A stretch of 29,958 nt of DNA. Source: Clostridiales bacterium. GTDB taxonomy: Bacteria > Bacillota > Clostridia > Oscillospirales > CAG-382. The notes beneath the pieces are model-generated. The model was given only the letters and a program-made list of their open reading frames with translations. It searched no databases and was not told the DNA's origin. This document shows, in pieces, positions 7,101 through 14,521 of the stretch (position 1 is the first letter of the stretch; the number at the start of each line of letters is the position of its first letter). Made by a program: the position numbers and the translations under genes. The DNA lies in NCBI GenBank assembly GCA_003343885.1, contig QAKH01000028.1:1-29958 (forward strand), written 5' to 3'.

Positions 7101-8810
7101 CTTTTCAAACACGCTTACGTTGTCAAAGTTGACAGCTGCCGCACTTGAGTTTGAGAGACATATATTGTCAATCGACGTTGTCGCTTCAGTAAGGTCTACC
7201 TCAGCTACCTCTCTGCCGTTAACCCATATAACCGCCTTGTTTTCAAGCGTTTTAGCCTCAAGGCGTATTCTGTACCAGAGATTATGCACATAATTGTCAT
7301 ATACTTTAACGCCGTTCGCGTAGAAGTTATTCTCATCAGAGGTAAAGTTGACAATCGACTTCTCTCCGCTCTTCATTTCAAAGCCTATGCTCTGACCTTC
7401 TGTCAGATTGAACTCGGTATTCGCTATAACCGTTCCTGAAACCGGATTGAAGTACTTGGAAGCACTTCCTTCGGTTATCTTAAGCATACCGCTGTTGTTA
7501 ACTGCGTTTGTTCCAACCCAGTCAAAAGGCAGAGTTCCGTCGGTATACCATGCAAAGTCATTGTTTACCGCATAGTTTGCAGTAATCTTCATGGTTCCGA
7601 AAGAAGCTACGGCTGTGCTTTCCTCGCTTGTTGCAAAGCGGAAATTGAGAAGATTTGTGTCCTCTCCGGTAGTTGCAAGCGGATATGTACCGTAGTTTTG
7701 CTTGTTGATAATCGTTGTACTGCGATTGTTATCCAAGTCAACGGATATATTGAAAGTAAAGCCTGTCAGTTCTTTTGCGTTTTCCATGAGCGTAGTATAG
7801 CTTCCGTCAGGACCGAGAAGCTTCCAGGCGCCGTCGATAGTAATCAGCTGATATACAAGCTCATCGTTATCGTTGCGGTATTCCAATGAGAAACCGTCAA
7901 ATCCGGACGTCAGGCTTACCGTGTTTTCAAGAGTAATAACGCCGGTCGTGATTTTATTGAATTCACGAATCATCGCCGTTCCCTCGGTCTCGCTTATATC
8001 TGCAAGAGAGCCGTATCCGCCTTCTATGCTTGTACGGGGAACACCGCCGCGGTTATCAAGCACCCAACCGGAATTTATCCCCTCCTTGTTACCTGTGTAC
8101 GATGTATTATACACAAGTGTATACGCGTCGTCGTTTGCAACAACGTCAAGCGTTTTGGAAAGGCGGTTTTCGGGAAGTGCGACACGGTTGATGATTGCAG
8201 CAGCTTCCGCACGTGTTATATTGTCCTCCGGACGGAAATTGCCGTATGAATCGCTTCCCATTACAACTCCTGCCTTATAAAGAGTCATAAGCTGAGCCTG
8301 ATACGGGAGGCTTTCGTCAACGTCCGGAATTTCAGCAACGTCATTCTTTGCGGTAAAATAACCGTCAGGCATTGCGCCCTCAAAAATCAGTGCCAGTTCA
8401 TAACGCTTTGCGGGACGGTCGTAGTTGTCAAACTGTCCTTCAGCAACAAAGCCCTTTGATACAGCGTAATTTACGTAGGGAGTATACCATTCTCCCGACG
8501 CAGAAGTATCAATTGTTTCACCGGCATAAATAGCCGCCGCACGAGCTGCCATGGTAATGGCTTCGGCTACAGTTACGTTACCGTCTGGCTGGTACAGGCC
8601 TTCGCCTGCTCCGGCAACCAAACCGAGCTCATATGCGTTCGCTACCTCGGTCGCATACCATTCGGTCGACGGAACATCCGTAAACAGACCTTCGGTATAC
8701 GTATTTGTCTTTGTAAAGCCGGCGGCAAAAGCCGAAACTGTGAGCAGCGCAGCCGTAAGCGTTACGCCTGCAGCCATCTTCAAAGACAAAACAAGATTTT
8801 GCTTTTTCAT
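4176..8810 (-). CDS. SLH-anchored multidomain surface protein with GH99/WbsX-like catalytic domain
   Basis: This 1544-residue exported protein has a signal peptide at 1-30 (basic KKQN start, hydrophobic core, AFAA cleavage site). Three SLH repeats (about 41-90, 100-150, 160-215) would anchor it to secondary cell-wall polymer. Next come two beta-sandwich, laminin-G-like stretches (about 225-415, 420-570). A GH99/WbsX-like TIM-barrel domain starts near 589 (YTVGINICSLW) and carries WNEYGEGTY at 872-880; its two Glu (874, 877) match the paired catalytic Glu of GH99 endo-alpha-mannosidases. After that: a beta-sandwich (about 965-1090), a copper-amine-oxidase-N-like stalk domain (about 1097-1215), a CBM-like domain (about 1225-1375), and a C-terminal CBM4/9-like domain (from about 1382). 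AAGGAG lies 7 bases before ATG. It probably binds and cuts an external mannose-containing glycan. Activity is inferred; WbsX-type domains are poorly characterised. Confidence 0.82.
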   Translation of the reverse strand: MKKQNLVLSLKMAAGVTLTAALLTVSAFAAGFTKTNTYTEGLFTDVPSTEWYATEVANAYELGLVAGAGEGLYQPDGNVTVAEAITMAARAAAIYAGETIDTSASGEWYTPYVNYAVSKGFVAEGQFDNYDRPAKRYELALIFEGAMPDGYFTAKNDVAEIPDVDESLPYQAQLMTLYKAGVVMGSDSYGNFRPEDNITRAEAAAIINRVALPENRLSKTLDVVANDDAYTLVYNTSYTGNKEGINSGWVLDNRGGVPRTSIEGGYGSLADISETEGTAMIREFNKITTGVITLENTVSLTSGFDGFSLEYRNDNDELVYQLITIDGAWKLLGPDGSYTTLMENAKELTGFTFNISVDLDNNRSTTIINKQNYGTYPLATTGEDTNLLNFRFATSEESTAVASFGTMKITANYAVNNDFAWYTDGTLPFDWVGTNAVNNSGMLKITEGSASKYFNPVSGTVIANTEFNLTEGQSIGFEMKSGEKSIVNFTSDENNFYANGVKVYDNYVHNLWYRIRLEAKTLENKAVIWVNGREVAEVDLTEATTSIDNICLSNSSAAAVNFDNVSVFEKVYHEDYVPEPVKPAGEEKYTVGINICSLWRNGTHFGWSCVSAYDDAEPVLGYYDEGVPETADWEIKYMVEHGIDFQAFCWYADNNASPIKDPRNAAQLHDGYMYAEYSDAMKYCLIWEASNAARPKDLEAWKQYYVPYFMENYFKDPRYMAIDNQLVLIVFGSTNLPSCFGSESGVKEAFDYLEEQVKTLGYDGMIFLANGSSSNSLSAMGFDGSCAYNWGNSGYQVSVNQNKILESAKNTSMYTVPTISVGFNSIPWHGIRYPMMTPEDYETAHTWVRDEYLPEYAEEGTWQENFVMLSTWNEYGEGTYIMPSNGNGGFGYLDALRTVYTDEEPDESLNLVPTAAQKERINHLYPQYRHLLRKTGYYDFSVDEDELETSYTIDYTNSSNISVGNTSTYEFTSEGLEGMVDGDTLITATGFSISAVDNPALRLTLNVPKGTNVEIYFLTSEDKNWNSSKGTHFSTDKDGVATYIVNMSEVSTWKDNITALRVDPGQTAKGEGDPVKNYFLLVSTEFMKKSESVSRNIYINGKKAEMQLYPETSDNGEYLIAFDPKIALDYLLNAYYVWDADAKVLTLELNHHEVVYTVGSDKYMLDGAEKDLGYTMYLVDGLPMIPIQQLCEDVGYECVFNEEGEADITTTQKYYYDMMADRTPGQWEFDTPGDTEGWSSSHMRLFTADGYMTAETTVTTNDPIITLSEDVNLIAAKYKTFEIKVRYKYEKENPESLTMYFTTDTVTAMREATTIKAKMNSTDSGDEWEVYTVDLSTVPDWQGTIKELRFDPFNAMGKIEIEYMRFVEDENFVYVEPEPGVFEIRNGDAEQGASTFVSNNATITIVDDPENEGNKVYRVASNAGKNWTYFRQDCEFTPGTTYTIEFDVKLAGLGTDLNGTDPELQTSVMCNMIYTDSEGKTDHITGMSQTLSVADGWVHCSFEHTVDANSKDRSSDQFSIYANPVGESSVNYYIDNVVVTPVEE

Positions 8811-8842
8811 AGTTTTTCTCCTTTTTTTGCAGTATTTTTATA

Positions 8843-8854
8843 CGGGATATCCCG
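8843..8854. promoter_or_regulatory. Perfect 12-bp palindrome in the 5' leader of the SLH gene
   Basis: CGGGATATCCCG is a perfect palindrome lying about 10-21 bases downstream of the predicted transcription start of the SLH protein gene. This is a typical place for a repressor operator. The protein that would bind it is not identifiable here. Confidence 0.5.
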
Positions 8855-8870
8855 AAAAAAATCTATTTTC

Positions 8871-8899
8871 ATTTTATCACATAACGCATATATTGTCAA
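8871..8899 (-). promoter_or_regulatory. Promoter of the SLH surface protein gene
   Basis: On the minus strand, TTGACA (8899-8894) and TAAAAT (8876-8871) are 17 bases apart. The predicted start is near 8864, giving a leader of about 55 bases. Confidence 0.85.
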
Positions 8900-8970
8900 T
8901 AAATGCACATTATTATTGGCATAATCAACAATTAAATACAGCAATTTGCACAAAGGCGCAAATGCTTTAT

Positions 8971-9839
8971 TTACATATCGTCCCGCAGACTTTGAGCCTT
9001 ATACAATTCACGGTATTTTGCGGGCGGCACGCCAAACTTACTGCCGAACGCATTGTAAAACCATGAAAGATTCTGGAAGCCGCACTCGTAGCAGACGTCG
9101 GCGGCGTTGAGATTGCTTGCTAAAAAGAGATTTGCCGCGTATGACAGGCGAAGGTCGTTTACATATTCCGAAGGAGTTATATTATAGTATTTTTTTAAAC
9201 ACCTCGTTGCGTGTTCTCTTGAAACGCCTGCCAAATCAAAAAATTTATTTTTCCCTCAATGAAATTTTTAGGGATTTTCATTTTTTCGTAAGCATTTTCA
9301 AGCCAGAACGGTATTTTTTCTCCGGTTTCTCCGGCAGTATTTCCGATATCTGCGAAATATCCGGCAAAAACGTCGGCGAGAAGAACACGCATTTCAAATT
9401 TCAGCTTGGCTTTATCGGTAAAGTTTACAGTATTAAGTCTTGCGAATTTCATATACAGCGAACGGGTTTCACTGTCGGAGAGCCTGACTGTCGGCGGAAG
9501 AGGACTCTCAAGCAGTGCCCTTGACGGAAAACCTTCTCCGAGATATGAGAACAAGAGATTCAGAGTATTTTCCGAAAACGCAAGGTTTACCATTTCAAAG
9601 TCTGCGTCATAATTTTTATAGTCGTGCTCGTCGTCCTTGCGGACAAATATCAGATAACCGCCGGTTATCCGTTCCGATATACCGTTGACAAAGTGTATTG
9701 CACTGCCGCCGGTTGTAAGAAAAATTTCATAGTATTCATGACAATGCGGAACAAAGTGCTCGGTAGCAGTTTTTACGAATCTGTACCTGCACTCAGACTG
9801 CTCGTCAAGGTGCTTGCTCGCTTTCAGTCTTTTTACCAT
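8971..9839 (-). pseudogene. AraC-family regulator, split by a -1 frameshift
   Basis: Two overlapping minus-strand reading frames together make one AraC/XylS-type regulator of about 289 residues. The first (9839-9195) has an N-terminal cupin-like sensor region (FVPHCHEYYEIFLTTGG) followed by a helical linker. The second (open through 9237-8971) has the double helix-turn-helix domain, with LAGVSREHATRCLKKYYNI and CGFQNLSWFYNAFGSKFG as its recognisable halves. The frames join at a run of six T (9243-9238): a seventh T would restore NFFDLAGVS. As written, the first frame ends 12 codons beyond the expected junction and lacks any DNA-binding domain. The junction reads T TTT TTG in frame, a canonical -1 slippery heptamer, so programmed frameshifting is a minor alternative to mutation or a homopolymer sequencing error. 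The gene is divergent from the GH38 gene, its likely target. Confidence 0.82.
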
Positions 9840-9892
9840 TTTTTCCCACGTACCTTTTGTTTGCGTTGCTTATTAAAAAATAATTGCCACGC

Positions 9893-9920
9893 TTGATTTA
9901 TATTTTCTAAATATCATAAT
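9893..9920 (+). promoter_or_regulatory. Promoter of the GH38 gene
   Basis: TTGATT (9893-9898) and CATAAT (9915-9920) are 16 bases apart, about 90 bases before the GH38 start codon. The -10 overlaps the -10 of the divergent araC-type gene. Confidence 0.55.
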
Positions 9921-9944
9921 ACCATAATAATAAAATCACGTCAA
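9916..9944 (-). promoter_or_regulatory. Promoter of the AraC-type gene
   Basis: On the minus strand, TTGACG (9944-9939) and TATTAT (9921-9916) are 17 bases apart. The -10 lies on top of the plus-strand -10 of the GH38 gene, so polymerase could not occupy both promoters at once. Confidence 0.6.
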
Positions 9945-10010
9945 CATATGAAATTACCAAAGTTATGTTGTAATATAGGAATAAACAAAGAAACGCCGGG
10001 AGGTAGTAAA

Positions 10011-13000
10011 ATGACATTTATTGAGGAGAAAATACGAGTTACGCTCGAAAATCTGCAAAACCTTATAGTTACCGAACGTGTCCGCATTACCGACATATCT
10101 TTTTTCCGGTGCGGATACAAAAACGCGAACACTCCGCCGAAAGACGCAGCATGGCAGACGTTTTCAAACGGAGAGCCGATAAAATTCGAAAAAGACTCCC
10201 ACGCTTGGTTTCATTTCAGAGTAAATGTTGCCGAAAGCCGTCCGTCAGAGCGCACGTATCTGAAATTCACCACAGGCAAGGAGGGCGAATGGGACGCAAT
10301 GAACCCGCAGTGTACCGTTTTTGTCAACGGAGATACCTGCGTTCAGGCGTTTGACACTAATCACACCGAACTGCTTCTTGAGTCCGGAGAAAAAGACATT
10401 TACGTATATTTTTACGCCGGAATGGCTGACTGCACGCTTTTCCCGACGGCAAGCCTGATAACAAAAAACGCCGACGTTGAAAGGCTGTACTATGATATCA
10501 AGGTCCCGTTTGAGGCGATGAAATGTCTTGATAAAAATTCCTGCGAATATGCCGCTGTATGCGACGCTCTTGACAAAACCACGCTCTATCTCGATTTCAG
10601 AGGACTTATGTGCGAAGACTTTTTAAAAAGCGTAAAAGAAGCCGGCGAGTACATACGAAACGAGTTTTACGGAAAGCTCTGCGGCAAGGACGCATACGGT
10701 GAAATATCTCTTATCGGACACACGCACATTGACGTTGCCTGGATGTGGACTCTTGCCCAGACTGTCGAAAAGTCACAGCGCTCCTTCTCAACCGTAATAA
10801 ATCTCATGCGCCAATATCCCGACTACATTTTTATGTCAAGTCAGCCTCAGCTTTAAGAGTATGTAAAGCAAACCGATCCCGGGCTTTATGAGAAAATCCG
10901 TACCGCAATTTCAGACGGGCGCTGGGAGAGCGAAGGTGCGATGTGGCTTGAAGCTGACACAAATCTTATAAGCGGAGAAAGCCTTATACGGCAGATTCTT
11001 TACGGAAAGAATTTCATGCGTGACGAGTTCGGCGCTGAAAGCAAAATTCTCTGGCTTCCGGACGTGTTCGGTTACAGCGCCGCACTGCCGCAGATACTTA
11101 AAAAATGCGGTGTTGATAAATTTTTCACCGCAAAAATATCCTGGAGCGAAACAAACAAATTTCCCCACGACAATTTTATTTGGCAGGGCATTGACGGCTC
11201 GGAAGTGTTTGCCGTGCTTTCCGACAGCTATGTAAAACGTCTTGAGCCCGGCATGATAAAGGATTCCTTAAAAAAGCACACCGACAAAAAATACTCCTCC
11301 ACACATATTGCGACCTTCGGATTCGGTGACGGAGGCGGAGGACCTACCGCAGAAATGCTTGAGAATTTTGAACGTCTTAAGACAGGACTTCCCGGATTCC
11401 CTAAGGTAACCATGAAAAAAGCTGCCGACACTCTCCGGCAGATAAAAGAGCAGTTTGACAAAAATTCCGAAGAATTAAGGTATACGCCAAAATGGTCGGG
11501 AGAGCTGTATCTCGAGATGCACCGCGGAACATATACGACCATGGCGGCAAACAAAAAATACAACCGTCAGTGCGAGTTTTTGTATCAGAAAGCTGAAAGC
11601 GCCTGCGTGGGCGCTAAGATTCTTGCCGGTTTCAATGTACCGAAAAAACAGCTCGACGAAGGCTGGGTAACCATTTTAAGAAATCAGTTTCACGACATCA
11701 TTCCCGGCTCGTCCATAGAGGAAGTGTATAAGGACAGCACCGCCGAGTACGAAAAAACAATAACAGAGGGAGAAAAAATATTTACGGACGCCGTGTCCGC
11801 CATTTCCGAAAACATCGGTACTGACGGCGGAATACTTGTTTACAATCCTACTCCGTTTACATCAGGCGGAATTGTCACGGTTGACGGCAAGGAAATATAC
11901 GCTGACAACATACCTGCTCACGGATACGCCGTAATCTCTCCGGATAACATTAATAACTCACAGCAACAATCCGTCAAAGCCGATTCACATTCAATTGAGA
12001 ACGACTGCTTAAAGGTGGTTTTTGATGACAAAATGCACATAGTGTCTTTGTATGACAAGGTTTCGGACAGAGAAACGATAGCTCCCGGCATGAGTGCAAA
12101 CGTTCTTGAGGTATTTGAGGACTATCCGAGAAGCTATGACGCGTGGGAAATCACCGAATACTACAAGCAGAAAAAATGGATTGCCGATAATGTTTCCGAA
12201 GTCGTTCCCGTAAACACGCCTCTTTATTCCGGCATACGTATCACGAGAAAATACCGTAACTCCGAAATACGCCAGTTCATACGCTTATATCCAGGTTCTG
12301 CAAGGCTTGACTTTATTACAGAGATCGACTGGTTTGAAGACCATGTGCTCCTTAAAGCGGCGTTTCCGCTTGATATACACACGTCAAGCGCAAAATATGA
12401 GATACAGTTCGGACACGTTGAGCGTCCCACCCACAGGAACACCTCGTGGGATCAGGCGAAATTTGAAGTGTGCGCGCACAAGTGGGCGGATCTTTCCGAA
12501 GCGGACTACGGCGTCGCTCTGTTGAACGACTGCAAATACGGTTACAGCTGTGAAGAAAACATACTGAAGCTTTCGCTTTTAAAGGCACCGACCTACCCGA
12601 ATCCCACAGCCGACAGAACTCACCACTCATTTACGTATTCCGTCTATCCGCACGCCGGAGCATTGAGCCAGTCTGACACTGTCAAACAGGCATATCTGCT
12701 CAACAATCCGTTCTATGCGGTCAAAGTCATGAAAAACTCAGGCGGAACACTACCCGAACGTTTCTGCCCTGCCCTCTCCGACACGCCCAGTGCCGTCATC
12801 GACACTGTGAAGCCAGCCGAGGACGGAAACGGTATAATCATAAGGATGTATGACAGCGCGAACAGAAAGTCGCACCCGGTTCTTGACTTTGGTTTTCCTG
12901 CCGCAAAGGCTTATTTGTGCGACATGCTTGAAAACAACTTAAATGAGCTTGAATTAGACGGAGAAAAGCTTTCGGTAAGCCTTTCAAATTTTGAAGTAAA

Positions 13001-13025
13001 AACTATTCGTGTAATTCCCTCATAA
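10011..13025 (+). pseudogene. GH38 alpha-mannosidase interrupted by one in-frame TAA
   Basis: The full reading frame is about 1004 codons, the normal size for a GH38 family alpha-mannosidase (retaining, zinc-dependent, exo-acting). The metal-binding motif HTHIDVAW starts at codon 237, and the nucleophile Asp is at codon 351 in LPDVFGYS. HDNFIWQGIDGSEV and the C-terminal beta domains follow. Codon 282 (10854-10856) is TAA, in the middle of the conserved block SQPQL-stop-EYVKQTDPG, where the family usually has Tyr. The frame continues without shift on both sides, so a TAT/TAC to TAA change explains everything. Truncated product (281 residues) would keep the metal site but lose the nucleophile. 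An internal ATG at 10941 would lose the metal site. GGGAGG (9998-10003) lies 7 bases before ATG 10011. There is no signal peptide, so the ancestral enzyme was cytoplasmic. Confidence 0.88.
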
Positions 13026-13066
13026 TTGCGGGAAACATATATGACGTTACCAAAATAAATAAATTT

Positions 13067-13103
13067 CAGCCGGTGCTAAAAATGCGCCGGCTGTCGATTT
13101 TTT
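13067..13103 (+). terminator. Intrinsic terminator of the GH38 gene
   Basis: CAGCCGGTGC (13067-13076) pairs with GCGCCGGCTG (13084-13093) over 10 bp including one G-T pair, with a 7-base loop and a following TCGATTTTTT. It also separates the convergent membrane-protein gene. Confidence 0.88.
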
Positions 13104-13166
13104 CGATTTTTCAGACATACACTTTTACGGAAAGATTATCAAGAGGTTATACCGCAGGGTGTTCCC

Positions 13167-14201
13167 TCATTTTCTTATTGCCTGCGGATACTTCTCTGAA
13201 ATCTGTTTTGAAAATTCTGCGTCATCGTAAACAAGCTCTATATCGCCGAACTCAGTGTCTGAAGTCCGGACTACGGCAAAACATTCCGTTTCATCGGCTG
13301 CGACTGCGGCAATAACAATATCTTTATAAATGAAGCTGTCCGACAATTTAATATACGTAAAAAGGTTTTCGCACACACTTTCGAAATCGCCTTTGTTGTT
13401 AATTTCCACAGTTACCGGGAGAAGATACTCGAAATGTTCAAGGTAGTCCTCATAATTATTCTGAAGCTTTACGTCAAATGTTCCCGGTTCAATATAGCTA
13501 TAAACCGTATCGTTGCCAAGCGTTGTCATTCTCTCGAAATACATTCTCGCCTGATCGGTTAAAAGCGAAGCGCAATAGTCAAGGTAATCGTCGCGAACGC
13601 CGGACACAACATAATAATCAGCGTTTCTGTCGCCGCCATCAAAGCTTATTTTTGTAAGATACGCGCGCTCAAACATATCATATCTTGTATTTATCGTCTG
13701 CACTTGTTTTCCGTATCTGCCTTTTATATATTTGATGTTATCCGACTGTTTAATAATATGAGAAACAGGATTTCCAAAGCAGAAAAGCCACACTACTAAA
13801 AGTGCCGCCGCAGAAAACACAGCCGTTACAATTGCTTTTGAAAAAACGCTTTTTTCTTTTTTATATGAATACGCAGCAGTAATAACCGCACGTTTTATAA
13901 GGAGCCCAAGCCATGCCATAAGTGCGCAAAGCACACCGGTAACTGCCGACTGAAGAAGAGAAACCTCAAAGAAGCAATCGAGTATAAAAGTTACGATACC
14001 TATAAGAGTGCACAAAAGAAGTCTGTTCTTACAGAAAAAACTCGCCGCAACCGCAAGAATCGCCGATACCGGCAAGCTGTAAAAAATTCCGGCGTTGGGA
14101 AGCGTACATGCCGCGCACAAATATGCGCATATTCCGGCGCAAACAAGTTCTTTTACTTCATACAAGCCCTGACGTTTTTTCTCCTGCCGATTTTCTACCA
14201 T
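13167..14201 (-). CDS. Unrecognised membrane protein with C-terminal extracellular-type domain
   Basis: This is a 344-residue protein that I do not recognise. A charged 17-residue cytoplasmic-type N-terminus is followed by four or five closely packed hydrophobic segments (about residues 18-125), a Lys-rich loop, and another hydrophobic segment (about 130-152). A soluble C-terminal half of about 190 residues follows, rich in Tyr, Asp and Glu (for example YYVVSGVRDDYLDYCASLL). The soluble part has no obvious catalytic motif and could be a binding or sensor domain. ATG 14201 is preceded by GGGGAG with 8 bases between, so the longer frame up to 14300 is not used. It has its own strong promoter covered by an inverted repeat, suggesting repressor control. 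It is not in an operon, so context gives no function. Confidence 0.7.
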   Translation of the reverse strand: MVENRQEKKRQGLYEVKELVCAGICAYLCAACTLPNAGIFYSLPVSAILAVAASFFCKNRLLLCTLIGIVTFILDCFFEVSLLQSAVTGVLCALMAWLGLLIKRAVITAAYSYKKEKSVFSKAIVTAVFSAAALLVVWLFCFGNPVSHIIKQSDNIKYIKGRYGKQVQTINTRYDMFERAYLTKISFDGGDRNADYYVVSGVRDDYLDYCASLLTDQARMYFERMTTLGNDTVYSYIEPGTFDVKLQNNYEDYLEHFEYLLPVTVEINNKGDFESVCENLFTYIKLSDSFIYKDIVIAAVAADETECFAVVRTSDTEFGDIELVYDDAEFSKQISEKYPQAIRK

Positions 14202-14249
14202 CAGTCCTTCTCCCCTTTTCTCACGCGCCAAAATTAAAATACGCCGATT

Positions 14250-14276
14250 ATCTGTTGTTGTTATTTTACAACAGAT
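14250..14276. promoter_or_regulatory. Inverted repeat (operator candidate) over the -10 of the membrane-protein gene
   Basis: ATCTGTTGT (14250-14258) and ACAACAGAT (14268-14276) are perfect 9-base arms separated by 9 bases. The repeat covers the whole -10 element and the predicted transcription start of the minus-strand promoter, the usual position for a repressor site. Confidence 0.6.
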
Positions 14277-14291
14277 TCGCCGCAATGTCAA
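14263..14291 (-). promoter_or_regulatory. Promoter of the membrane-protein gene
   Basis: On the minus strand, TTGACA (14291-14286) and TAAAAT (14268-14263) are 17 bases apart. The start would be near 14256, about 55 bases before ATG 14201. Confidence 0.82.
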
Positions 14292-14350
14292 TGTAAACAT
14301 TTATAGCAGGACTAATATATACAAATCTTAGCAAATATTACTCTAAAGTA

Positions 14351-14379
14351 TTGACAAACACATGCTTTAAGAGTATAAT
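14351..14379 (+). promoter_or_regulatory. Consensus promoter of the glp operon
   Basis: TTGACA (14351-14356) and TATAAT (14374-14379) are 17 bases apart, a full SigA consensus. Transcription should start near 14386, leaving a leader of about 136 bases before the first gene. Confidence 0.92.
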
Positions 14380-14424
14380 GCTCTCGGATTTGGGAAATAA
14401 AAAAATAAACGTGTTTGAGTTTTT

Positions 14425-14500
14425 GAGTCACGGATGTCGTAATGGAGCCCCCTTCATACAGGGGCGCATGCCCTTTATCGGCGCCGTGGCTTGTTTTTTT
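14425..14500 (+). promoter_or_regulatory. Structured terminator-like leader, candidate GlpP target
   Basis: GAGTCACGG (14425-14433) pairs with CCGTGGCTT (14484-14492) over 9 bp and is followed by G and seven T (14494-14500), as in an intrinsic terminator. Inside, GTCG (14436-14439) pairs with CGGC (14479-14482), and a further hairpin GCCCC / GGGGC (14447-14451 with 14461-14465) closes a 9-base loop. The structure lies between a full-strength promoter and the first gene. GlpP proteins are known to relieve termination in glycerol-gene leaders in Bacillus, and a glpP gene ends this operon. The link between them is inferred. Confidence 0.62.
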
Positions 14501-14521
14501 GATTAGGAGGAGTAGTCGGGA

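Larger units (their letters stand above)
14202..14521. other. Divergent regulatory region between the membrane-protein gene and the glp operon
   Basis: This 320-bp region has no gene. It holds the operator-like inverted repeat and minus-strand promoter (14250-14291), the consensus plus-strand glp promoter (14351-14379), and a structured glp leader (14386-14521). Confidence 0.75.

Noticed and set aside
10854..10856. Recoding of the GH38 stop as selenocysteine or pyrrolysine
   Set aside because: The codon is TAA, not TGA or TAG, and family members have Tyr here; a point mutation or sequence error is simpler.
10941..13025. Separate gene starting at the internal ATG of the GH38 frame
   Set aside because: It is in the same frame as the upstream part, begins in the middle of a conserved block, and would lack the HTHID metal-binding motif.
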